Assembly (NCBI GenBank): GCA_948144175.1
Contig: CANXME010002096.1
Coordinates: forward strand, 124,001 to 188,000
Direction: 5' to 3'
DNA length: 64,000 nt
Source of the DNA: Closterium sp. NIES-65
Taxonomy: Eukaryota; Streptophyta; Zygnematophyceae; Desmidiales; Closteriaceae
Position numbers and translations under genes: made by a program. The notes below the pieces were generated by a model. That model was not told where the DNA came from. It did not search any database and was given only the letters and a program-made list of their open reading frames with translations. Within the stretch, counting starts at the first letter, position 1. Each line of letters starts with the position of its first letter. This document shows positions 55,291 through 64,000 of this stretch, one piece after another.

Positions 55291-58200
55291 TCAAGGCGGA
55301 AGTGCCTTGGTGAAAACATCAGCAGTGTTGGCCTCAGAGGCCACGTACGCAAGTCGCAACTGACCACGCTGCTGCAACTCACGAGCAAGAAAGTAGCGGA
55401 GAGCAATGTGCTTCGTTCTGTGCTCCAGGCGCTGCTCCCGCCACAAGGCTAGCATGGCCTTGTTGTCTACGTACAGCATCGGAGGAGAACGAGGCGGCTA
55501 TCCGAGGTCAGTCAGCAGGTAGGTAAGCCAGCGAAGCTCCTGTGCAGCCATGGCCCCGGCGTAGATCTCAGCCTCACAACTGGAGCCGAGAACAGAAGAC
55601 GAGCGAGTAGCCCGCCACGAAACAGAGTCGGAACCAAGGCTGAAGGTGTAACCCTGTGACAACCGCTGCGTAGCCTGGTCGTCTGCCCAAGAAGCGTCCG
55701 CGTGCCCAGTGAGGACCACTGGACTCCGCCCTCCAAGCACTAGCCCCATGCCCGACGTACTGCACAAGTAGCGCAACACCCTCTTCGCTGCAGCCATGTG
55801 CTCTGGTCTGTGTCTCCCAGGAGCAACATAGCGTGCAAGAATGCTAAGAGGGTATGCAAGGTCAGGTCGTGTGCAGGTCATCAGGTACATGAGGCAGCCA
55901 ACAAGCTCTGGGTACGGGCCACTCGACTCTACGGACTCATCCGAAGGCAGAGCTGAGAGCGAGTGGCGAGTAGACAGAGGAGTGGCCTGAGGCGAGGAGT
56001 ACGTGAAGCCGAAGCGCTGAAGGACCTGCTGCACCATGTGTGACTGAGTCAGGGTAATGGTGCGGCGTGCTCTGTCCCGGGTGATCTGCAAGCCAAGGTA
56101 GCTGCGCAGTTCACCCAGATCTGTGCACGTGTGTCTCTTCTGCAGCTCGGACTTCACGTGGGCGAGTCCAGCAGTGTCAGCTGTGGCAAAGACCAAGTCG
56201 TCGACGTACACGAGGATGTAGAACGGCGGCAGAGAGGTGTCGGTGCGTAGAAACAGCGACGGGTCAGCAGTAGAGGGAGCAAACCCAAGAGCCGCAAGCG
56301 TAGTCCTCAGTGTGTCGTGCCACTCGTGCGGTGCCTGGCGAAGACCGTAGACTGGCAGTCGGAGGCTCCACTGGGTGCCAGGAGGGAAAGTCCCAGTGAA
56401 GCCAGGTGGACGGCGCAACCAGATCTCCTCGTGCCGGCTACCCTGCAGGAAAGCAGTGCTGAAGTCAAGGGAGTGAAGCTCGTAGTCACGCTGAGCGGCT
56501 ACGTGTAGCAGCACCCGAAGAGTGGTCATCTTCGGGGTGGGAGAGAAGGTGTGAAAGTAGTCAACTCCCTGCCGCTGACTGAAGCCACGAGCCACGTACC
56601 GCGCCTTGAAGACAGGTGGAGAGCCCGGCGGCCGCTTCACCCTGAAGATCCACATGCCACTGACGATGTTCGCCCCAGGAGGGGGAACCGCGTCAACGTA
56701 GGTGCCTGTGGAGTTCCAGGAAGCCATCTCTGCATCCATAGCTTCCTGCCACTGAGAGGAGTAGGGACCCTCTACGGCCTCCACGTAAGAGCGCGGAGTC
56801 GGGATGTCTAGTGCATCCGGGTCTCCCTCAGGGGTAAGCAGTACGGACGCGAGATGAGGTGAAGCAGCAGCCAGACACTGGAACTCCTCCTGCCTGTCCT
56901 CAAGGACGTCCGTGCCAAGAGCACACTCACCCCCAACGGACGGAGGACAGATAGACGCAGACTCAGCAACAAGACTAGCAGCGTAGTCTAGGCGACAGCG
57001 AGCAGCAAAGTCGACGAGCTCAGCAACAAGAGCAGACGCAGCAGTGGACTCAAAGGAGGGGTCAGTGACGACAATAGCAAGGAGACGCGTGACAGTAGGA
57101 CTGGCAGCACGAAGAGAGTCCGACTCAGGGTCAGCAAGCGCAGCAAGAGAGGACTCAGGAGGAGAGGGCAAAGGGGCACGCAGAGGAGCAGTGGACGGAC
57201 GCAGAGACATCCGGTGCGTGCCAGGGACAGGAGGAGGACGCTGTTGCGAACTGCGACCACTAGTGCGAGCAGCACGAACAGGCGACGCAGGACGAGACGC
57301 AGGCTCACGACGCTCAGCAAGACCTCCAGTAGGACCAGTGTACGGAGAAGGAGAAGGCAGTGGGGAGGCCGGCGGTAACTGTGACTGCGACTAGACAGGC
57401 GGCGGACACTCTAAGGGAGGAGGAAGACCAAGAACCTGCTGAAGGAGCGGAACGAAGTACGGCCGAGGCCGCGCGGCGACTCCAGACACAGCAGGGACAG
57501 CACCAGCACCCCCAGCGGCAGCACCAGCGTCAACAGCACCTCCAGCTCCAGTACCTCCAGCAGCACCAGCAGCACCCGCAGCAGGACCGCCGTCAGGACT
57601 GATAGCAGTAGCCTCAGCGCCAACACCCTCAGCAGCTCCGACTCCAGTAGCACTCGCAGGACTAGCACCTCCGAGACCGGCGGCACCAGCACCCTCAGCA
57701 GCCGAAGAAGCACCAGCTCCAGTAGTACGCCTCCAGCGCCGGGCAAACCACTCGCGCAGCTCCTGTGGAGAGAGTGGCTCCCGCCGAGACGAAGCACCCG
57801 GAGAACCACCAGGCCCAGTACCGCCAGACGCCACACGAGCAGGTCCAGCGGCCGCGGGCTCCGCACCCCCAGGCTCAGTAGCTCCAGACTCAGCACCCCC
57901 AGGCTCAGCAGCTCCAGACGCAGCACCCCCAGGCGAAGGACCCCCAGGCTCAGCACCCCCAGTCGTAGCACCCCCAGGCTCAGCACCCCCAGGCTCAGCA
58001 CCCCCAGTCGCAGCACCCCCAGACTCAGCACCCCCAGGCTCAGCACCCACGCGTGCAGCACCCCCAGAGTCAGCACCCCCAGGCTCAGCACCCGCAGCAG
58101 TACCAGAGTCACCAGCAACCTCGACAGGCTCGACTGCATCTACCTGGGACACACCTGAAGGGGCAGGACCCTGAGGGGGGAGGGGGTCTACCGGGGGGGG

Positions 58201-58734
58201 ACCAGGCACAAGGAAGTGCGGTGGCGGGGGGAGGGAAGGAGTGCGGTAGGGGAAGAGGCGGTAGTAGGGTACTGACTCGTCGAACGTGACATCCTGGGAG
58301 GACAGAACACGACGAGAGGTGGGGTGGTAGAACTGCCACCCAGGGGCGTCAGGGGGGAAGCCAAGGAAGACACAGGGAGCAGCACGAGGGGACAGCTTGT
58401 CCGCAGACAAGTCGCGGACAAACGCCCGAGATCCCCAGACACGGAACGCAGACGCATCGCCGACCTTCCCCGTCCACAGCAAGGCTGGGGAGGTCTCCGG
58501 CTTGGAGACACTGGGGTGAAGGTTGATCTGATGCACCGCGTACCGAACCGCAAACAGCCACAGAAAATGGGGGGCAGCCGCATGCATCATGGACGTACGA
58601 GCGACGTCCATGACCATGCCAATGCGGCGCTCAGCAATCCCATTTTGCTGTGGAGAGTCCGGAAGCGTAAAGGTCTGGCGGATGCCTCGCGCACGGCAGT
58701 AGGCTCGCAGAAGGCCAGAGGAGAACTCTCCGCC
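55291..58734 (-). pseudogene. Copia D integrase C-terminus, RT and RNase H
   Basis: From 58734 the frame runs through integrase (NGIAERRIG near 58630, MVMDVARTSMMHAAAPHFL) and the GGAEP linker, with a TAG at 57391. RT and RNase H are then one open frame (57210-55498) with YVDDLVFAT, RPDLAYPLSIL, GHADASWADD and SSCEAEIYA. A TAG at 55498 precedes the last part (LYVDNKAMLAL to FTKALPP). Apart from these two stops the RT/RNase H is well preserved. Confidence 0.88.
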
Positions 58735-58739
58735 TCGGT

Positions 58740-59060
58740 AGGGCGGCGAGGCCGCGAGGTAGGGCGGCAGGGCCGCGAGGTAGGGCGGCGGGGCCGCGAG
58801 GTAGGGCGGCGGGGCCGCGAGGTAGGGCGGCAGGGCCGCGAGGTAGGGCGACGGGGCTGCGAGGTAGGGCGACGGGGCCGCGAGGTAGGGCGGCGGGGCC
58901 GCGAGGTAGGGCGGCAGGGCCGCGAGGTAGGGCGGCGGGGCCGCGAGGTAGGGCGGCGGGGCCGCGAGGTAGGGCGGCGGGGCCGCGAGGTAGGGCGGCG
59001 GGGCCGCGACGACGGGCGGCGGGACCGAAGCGACGGGCGGCGGGGCCGCTAGGGGAAAGG
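58740..59060 (-). repeat. Leader minisatellite of copia D
   Basis: About thirteen 21-bp units (gcgaggtagggcggcggggc plus c) followed by variant units. It directly abuts the integrase fragment. Confidence 0.9.
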
Positions 59061-59202
59061 GCCGCTAGGGCGGCTCGACGAGGTGAGAGCCCGAAGTGCG
59101 ACTCGGGCGGAGCGTGCTTCGGGCAGAAAAAAAAAAAAAACAAAGGTCGATGTGGTGGTGGGCCCTAGGCACAGTTCCCACGGGGGAACCTGCTCGATAC
59201 CA

Positions 59203-59324
59203 TGAGAAGATGTGAACGAGGAATGAATGACTAAGGAATGGAAGTGATACAAATATGCAACCCTAGAAATGTGTACCCCATATGGGCTACCCCACTATAG
59301 CCTACACAATATGATGATTTGAGA
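59203..59324 (-). repeat. 5' LTR of copia D
   Basis: 122 bp, next to the primer site (59192-59202) and followed by the TSD ACGCC. Confidence 0.9.
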
Positions 59325-60207
59325 ACGCCAACTATGTCTCAGAAGATACGGCAAAAATCCGCTACGCCGTGTCGCTGTTGCGAGGACCTGCCATGGATTG
59401 GTGGCGTGTCATCGTCACAAAGCCGAACGACTACGCGACTCTACCGACACGGGAAGGACAAACCGGACCATGGGTGCCGTCGTATTTCGTTTAGGTGACC
59501 AAATATCGCACGTGTGACACGTGGTGCGCAGGTCTGCGCGCTCGATTTGAGCCAATTGCGGCATCGATCGCAGTGCGTCAGAAGCTCCGCACTTGGCGCC
59601 AACTCGGTTCCGTCCAAGACTACACTAGCGGGTTTCTGGCGCCGTGCTATCAAATGGGATATATGCACGAATGCGAGCGTATCGATCGCTACATCGGCGG
59701 CTTGAAGCACGACATCACCCAGGAAATCCAGCTCCGCGGCGTCACTGATTTTCAAGAGATTCTCGCCATGGCGGAAAAAGTCGATTTCTTCCGCCGACAG
59801 AGACCGGGGTCCTACGGAAGCAGCAGCAACTGGGGACATCGATCTTGTGGAACGAACGAGGGCGCTATGATACGTGCCGTCGCCGCGAATGCCGCTGCTG
59901 CACCATTCAAAGGGCGTTGCTTCGCGTGCAATCGGCCGGGACACCGTAAGAGCGAATGCCCGGAAAACGCTAAGGGAAAGGGGGAAGCTGAGCAGCAGAA
60001 ACAGACCAAGCAGCAGCGAAACGCTGGGAGTCAGTAACAGACGGGCCCTCTACTGACAGGTCACGCCGCTCGCCCGACCCAACCGACCCTCACCGAGTGA
60101 TTGTGCCGGTTCGAGCAATCGACCACACCCGGCCGAATAAGGAGGGTACTACGATAGATAGCCCCATACTGCTTAGTAGAAAAATTGGGGCAGACTTGGT
60201 AAAAGTA

Positions 60208-60332
60208 TGTGAAGAATGAGGAATGAATGAACTAGCAAGCAGGTGGGTACAAGTAGGAAAACCTAGAAGTGTTGTACCCCATATTGTCTACCCCACTATA
60301 GCCTACACAGACTATAGTATAAGAGTTTGACA
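60208..60332 (-). repeat. 3' LTR of copia E
   Basis: 125 bp, TGTGAAGAATG to GTTTGACA, followed by CACCCCCATAGG. It differs from the C LTR at few positions. Confidence 0.9.
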
Positions 60333-60529
60333 CACCCCCATAGGCAAAGTGGGGGAGAACAAGAGGTCACAAGACCAGTCAAGCAAAGCAAAGCAAGCTC
60401 AGGGTGGATCACAACGTCACCACACGGTCCGAGCACAAGAGCAAGGCCAGAAGGCCAGTTCACATGCAAGATCATATATAAAGGTAAACAAGCAAGTGCA
60501 GGTATAGAAAGATCACAGTACAAGCAAGG

Positions 60530-61196
60530 TCAAGAAGTGAGCAAGTGAGGCCAAGTAGGCACAAGACCTAGCATCGTACAGAAGCGCTGATGATCACAAG
60601 GCGGAAGTGCCTTGGTAAAGATATCAGCAGTGTTGGCCTCAGAGGCCACGTAAGCAAGGCGCAGCTGACCACGCTGCTGCAGCTCACGAGCAAGGAAGTA
60701 GCGAAGAGCAATGTGCTTCGTTCTGTGCTCCAGTCTGTGCTCCTGACACAAGGCCAGCATGGCCTTGTTGTCTACGTACAGAACTGGAGGAGAACGAGGC
60801 GGCTCTCCTAGGCCAGTCAGCAGGTAGGTGAGCCAGCGTAGCTCCTGTGGAGCCATGGCCCCCGCGTAGACCTCAGCCTCACAGCTGGAGCTGAGAACAG
60901 AAGACGAGCGGGTAGACCGCCACGAAACAGAGCCGGAGCCAAGGCTGAAGGTGTAACCCTGTGACGACCGCTGCAGAGCCTGGTCGTCAGCCCAAGAAGC
61001 GTCAGCGTGACCTGTGATGACCACTCGACGTCGCCCTCCAAGCACTAGCCCCATGCCCGACGTACTGCACAAGTAGCGCAACACCCTCTTCGCTGCAGCC
61101 ATGTGCTCTCGTCAGTGTCTGCCAGGAGCAACATAGCGTGCCAAGATGCTAAGAGGGCATGCAAGGTCAGGTCGTGTGCAGGTCATCAGGTACATG
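60530..61196 (-). pseudogene. Copia E RNase H
   Basis: GHADASWADD, SSCEAEVYAGAM, LYVDNKAMLAL and VASEANTADIFTKALPP in one frame ending at 60530. Upstream a TGA near 61113 interrupts the RT/RNase H junction (ARYVAPGRH-stop-REHMAAAKR). The frame is continued on the far side of the nested element. Confidence 0.87.
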
Positions 61197-61437
61197 TGTT
61201 GAGATAGTAAGAGTAGGGCCTAGGCTTAGTAGCCTAGGCCAAAGGGAGTTGAGAGAGTTTAGGCAAAGAGTGACTTGGTGAATTTCGAGGGTGTAGGGTG
61301 TAAGGAAAATGTCGAGAGAATTGTGGAAGGAGAATGGTGAAACTAGAAAGGAGGGGGATACAAGTAGTAAGCCCTAAAAGGGTTATACTCACTTTTGAGT
61401 ACCCCACTACAGACTAGACATGCATTATAATCTGACA
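61197..61437 (-). repeat. 3' LTR of non-autonomous element 2
   Basis: 241 bp, TGTTGAGATAG to TCTGACA. Confidence 0.92.
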
Positions 61438-62027
61438 CACCCCCATAGTCAAAGTGGGGTATAATCAGTAAAGCATGCAGGCATAGAGTTAGAGTTCACA
61501 ATAGGTAAGTAAGGCTAGAGCTAATCACAGAGGGCAAGTGAGGAGGAGGAGAGACTGTGGGGGAGAGAAGATGGGAGGTGACTGCTGACGCTGCAGACAC
61601 ACAGACGAGCTGCTGGATCAGTGGCTACCAAAGCAAAGGCCCGGACTACAGTATTAACTGGCTCCGCGGCAAAAAGTAGCGGCAGACGAGCAACTGACCC
61701 ACAGGCGACTGGCGACTACCGGAGATTGTAGCCTCCGGACTGCTGGTGCTGCTGACGACAAGACTACTGCCTCCACTTAACCTCCCCCAGCTGCCCAACG
61801 CCCCTCTCACACACCCCCTGCTCAAACCCTAGCCCTACACCCACAGCACCCCCTTAAACCCTAAACCCCAAACTCCCACACATCCACCCCCCTCAGCGAT
61901 AGCTGCAGCAGTGGGAGACGAAGGAGGAGGAGGAGGAGGGGACGGCACACACAACCGACACCCCTACAACCATCACCCCCACACCCACCCCCCCACGGCT
62001 GCACCGGGTCCAGGAGCGGCTGCTGCA

Positions 62028-62750
62028 GGGGCTAGGGGCGGCTGCTGCTGGGGCCTCCAGGGGCTGCTGCTGCTGGGGCGGCTGCTCCAGGGGCTGCTGC
62101 TGCTGGGGCGGCTGCTCCAGGGGCTGCTGCTGGGGCGGCTGCTCCAGGGGCTGCTGCTGCTGGGGCGGCTGCTCCAGGGGCTGCTGCTGCTGGGGCGGCT
62201 GCTCCAGGGGCTGCTGCTGCTGGGGCGGCTGCTCCAGGGGCTGCTGCTGCTGGGGCGGCTGCTCCAGGGGCTGCTGCTCCAGGGGCTGCTGCTGCTGGGG
62301 CGGCTGCTCCAGGGGCTGCTGCTGCTGGGGCGGCTGCTCCAGGTGCTGCTGCTGCTGGGGCGGCTGCTCCAGGGGCTGCTGCTGCTGGGGCTGCTCCTGC
62401 TGGGGCGGCTGCTGCTGGGGCGGCTGGTCTAGGGGCTGCTGCTGCTGGGGCGGCTGCTCCAGGGGCTGCTGCTGCTGGGGCGGCTGCTCCAGGGGCTGCT
62501 GCTGCTGGGGCGGCTGCTCTAGGGGCTGCAGCTGCTGGGGCGGCTACTCCAGGGGCTGCTGCTGTTGGGGCGGCTGCTCCAGGGGCTGCTGCTGCTGGGG
62601 CGGCTGCTCCAGGGGCTGCTGCTGCCGAGGCGGCTGCTCCAGGGGCTGCTGCTGCTGGGGCGGCTGCTCTAGGGGCTGCTGCTGCTGGGGCGGCTGCTCC
62701 AGGTGCTGCTGCTACTAAGGCGGCTGCTCCAGGGGCTGCTGCTGCAGCGG
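62028..62750 (-). repeat. 30-bp minisatellite in non-autonomous element 2
   Basis: About 24 units of ggggctgctgctgctggggc plus ggctgctcca. It yields a long Ala/Pro frame on the minus strand and a Leu/Gly frame on the plus strand, both artefacts of the repeat. Confidence 0.92.
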
Positions 62751-63049
62751 AAATTAGGAGGGAGGGGAGGGGAAGGGCGCGGCCCCCAGGGTGCCCTGAC
62801 GGGCAACGTGCTAGGGAGCCGCGCAGGCCCTCGAAAGTGCCTCGACGGGCGACGGAAGGGGACCGCGCGCAGGCCCCTAAGGCGCCGTGACGAGGCAAAG
62901 GGAGGGGCCGGCTCGCGGGCCCCAAAAGTGCCGCGACGAGGCGACGGGAGGGGCCTGCGTGCGGGCCCCCAAAACGCCGCGACGAGGCGACGGTCGGGGC
63001 CAGTGCGCGGGCCCCCAAGACGCTGCGACGAAGTAGGAACCCGCCGCGC

Positions 63050-63143
63050 GCCTCGGGGCGCACGGCAGGCAGAAAACCGCCACGCGTTCTGAGCGCGTGG
63101 CGGGAAGAAAAATAGAATGTCGCGCGCCACGGGGCGCGCGACA
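63050..63143 (-). repeat. Hairpins in the leader of non-autonomous element 2
   Basis: 63118-63143 is an 11-bp perfect stem around ACGG; about 63077-63104 is a 10-bp perfect stem (CCGCCACGCG with CGCGTGGCGG). Both occupy the places of the hairpins in element 1. Confidence 0.8.
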
Positions 63144-63203
63144 CACAGTAGGGCAGCGGAAGCAAGTGGGCCCACAGGCCATGAGCTTTAAGCTCTGATA
63201 GCA

Positions 63204-63444
63204 TGTTGAGATAGTAAGAGTAGGGCCTAGGCTTAGTAGCCTAGGCCAAAGGGAGTCGAGAGAGTTTAGGCGAAGAGTGACTTGGGGAAGTTCGAGGGTG
63301 TAGGGTGTAAGGAAAATGTCGAGAGAATTGTGGAAGGAGAATGGTGAAACTAGAAAGGAGGGGGATACAAGTAGTAAGCCCTAAAAGTGTTATACTCACT
63401 TTTGAGTACCCCACTACAGACTAGACATGCATTATAATCTGACA
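63204..63444 (-). repeat. 5' LTR of non-autonomous element 2
   Basis: 241 bp, followed by the TSD ACATG. Confidence 0.92.
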
Positions 63445-64000
63445 ACATGAGGCAGCCAACAAGCTCTGGGTACGGGCCACCCGGCTCTACGGACTCATCC
63501 GAAGGCAGAGCTGAGAGCGAGTGGCGAGTAGACAGAGGAGTGGCCTGAGGCGAGGAGTACGTGAAGTCAAAGCGCTCAAGGACCTGCTGCACCATGTGTG
63601 ACTGAGTCAGGGTAATGGTGCGCTGTGCTCTGTCCCGGGTGATCTGCAAGCCAAGGTAGCTGCGCAGTTCACCCAGGTCAGTGCACATGTGTCTCTTCTG
63701 CAGCTCGGACTTCACGTGGGCGAGTCCAGCAGTGTCAGCAGTGGCAAAGACCAAGTCGTCGACGTACACGAGGATGTAGAACGGCGACAAAGAAGTGTCG
63801 GTGCGCAGAAACAGCGACGGGTCGGCTGTAGAAGGAGCAAACCCAAGAGCCGCAAGTGTAGTCCTCAGTGTGTCGTGCCACTCACAGGGCGCCTGGCGGA
63901 GACCGTAGACTGGCCGCCGGAGGCTCCACTGGGTACCAGGAGGAAACGACCCAGTGAAGCCAGGTGGGCGGCGCAGCCAGATCTCCTCGTGCAGGCTGCC
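63445..64000 (-). pseudogene. Copia E reverse transcriptase, incomplete
   Basis: The frame carries YILVYVDDLVFATADTAG near 63760, LGELRSYLGLQITRDRA and YSSPQATPLSTRHSLSALPS, and is cut at YPELVGCLM by the nested element. It continues to the window end in the LHEEIWLRRPPGF segment. The 5' part of the element lies outside the window. Confidence 0.87.

Larger units (their letters stand above)
54962..59324 (-). mobile_element. Ty1/copia element D, internally deleted, TSD ACGCC
   Basis: LTRs of 122 bp (54962-55083 and 59203-59324, four differences; the right one ends GA instead of CA). ACGCC is at 54957-54961 and 59325-59329. RNase H, RT and the C-terminal part of integrase are present; at 58739 the sequence jumps from integrase straight to the leader repeat, so gag, protease and the first half of integrase are missing. 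The primer site is at 59192-59202. Confidence 0.93.
54498..60037 (+). pseudogene. Gypsy-type gag, split by copia D
   Basis: The N-terminal part (54498-54961) has a coiled-coil-like stretch (LNELLRQLHENTKEIAALTAEH) and enters the gag core (PTVQAWLFTMNVFVTP). The second part resumes at 59330 in a different frame (NANYVSEDTAKIRYAVSLLR, GPAMDWW), with a TAG at 59492-59494, then WRQLGSVQDYTSGF, IGGLKHDITQEIQLRG and a CCHC zinc knuckle CFACNRPGHRKSEC (C-x2-C-x4-H-x4-C), ending at the stop at 60035. Even without D, a one-base shift and the TAG keep it inactive. Confidence 0.82.
53766..60207 (+). mobile_element. Ty3/gypsy-type element, 5' part, interrupted by copia D
   Basis: 5' LTR (53766-54313), primer site (54316-54329) and gag. 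Copia D lies at 54962-59324 with a duplicated ACGCC. The gypsy sequence resumes at 59330 and ends where copia E starts at 60208. Protease, RT and integrase are not in the window; whether they follow beyond E cannot be seen. The gypsy assignment rests on gag type and primer site only. Confidence 0.72.
61197..63444 (-). mobile_element. Non-autonomous LTR element 2 (2248 bp, TSD ACATG)
   Basis: Two 241-bp LTRs (61197-61437 and 63204-63444, about five differences) are flanked by ACATG at 61192-61196 and 63445-63449. The polypurine-tract complement follows the left LTR and a primer site (minus TGCTATCAGAGC) precedes the right. No gag or pol motif. The interior holds a 30-bp minisatellite (62028-62750) and GC hairpins (63020-63145) that resemble those of the 38358 element, so both belong to one family despite LTRs of different length. 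Confidence 0.93.
60208..64000 (-). mobile_element. Ty1/copia element E, runs off the window
   Basis: 3' LTR 60208-60332 (125 bp, close to the LTR of C), polypurine tract, RNase H (60530-61196), nested non-autonomous element (61197-63444), then RT (63445-64000 and beyond). The left flank is AAGTA. It lies just after the gypsy gag. Confidence 0.9.

Noticed and set aside
62032..63204. 390-codon Ala/Pro-rich minus-strand frame
   Set aside because: It follows the 30-bp minisatellite and hairpins of a non-autonomous LTR element.

Overview
The window reads as nuclear DNA of a green-lineage eukaryote. It holds intron-bearing genes with plant-type families (a calcium-dependent protein kinase with four EF-hands, a plant-style bHLH factor, F-box proteins, a RING-WD40 protein). 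It also holds a dense nest of LTR retrotransposons and a PAT/Kangaroo-type tyrosine-recombinase retrotransposon, a class first known from Volvox. High GC, long CAG/GGC runs and many minisatellites would fit a streptophyte or chlorophyte alga. That placement is an inference; the sequence does not name the species.

Layout. 1-3892: no gene seen. 3893-5847 (+): two-exon bHLH transcription factor. 7416-11196 (-): four-exon RING plus seven-blade WD40 protein. 11462-12663 (-): three-exon F-box protein with a Cys-rich tail. 14332-16188 (-): single-exon F-box/LRR-like protein. 17771-42742: a PAT-like element (split direct repeats A1...B1-A2-B2) that has been filled by three minus-strand Ty1/copia elements (A, B, C), two solo LTRs and a non-autonomous LTR element. 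Target-site duplications (TSDs) let most of the order be read. A sits in the PAT ORF1, B sits in A's leader (TSD GGGGC), C sits in the PAT pol, and a deletion at 33090/33091 fused A's 5' LTR to C's pol. 43014-53140 (-): a nine-exon CDPK gene of 523 codons whose splice phases all close. 53766-60207 (+): remains of a Ty3/gypsy-type element (LTR, primer-binding site, gag with zinc knuckle) interrupted by copia D (TSD ACGCC). 60208-64000 (-): copia E, which runs off the window and is interrupted by a 2.25-kb non-autonomous LTR element (TSD ACATG).

The most unusual thing here is the CDPK gene. Most of its introns carry tandem or dispersed copies of the exon edges next to them: 23 tandem 5' splice sites in intron 1, a 20-bp array starting exactly at the intron 3 donor, five partial copies of the exon 5 acceptor edge, an 80-bp array that resembles the start of exon 6, and a 2.7-kb 27-bp array with no AG on the transcribed strand. 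This pattern of exon-edge echoes explains how a 1.6-kb coding sequence came to span 10 kb. I do not know of a description of it.

The copia elements form one family. They have very short LTRs (121-137 bp), a hairpin beside the primer-binding site, a leader minisatellite that differs in every copy, a gag without a classical CCHC knuckle but with a poly-Gly tract, and a collagen-like GGAEP repeat between integrase and reverse transcriptase. All copies seen carry frameshifts or stops.
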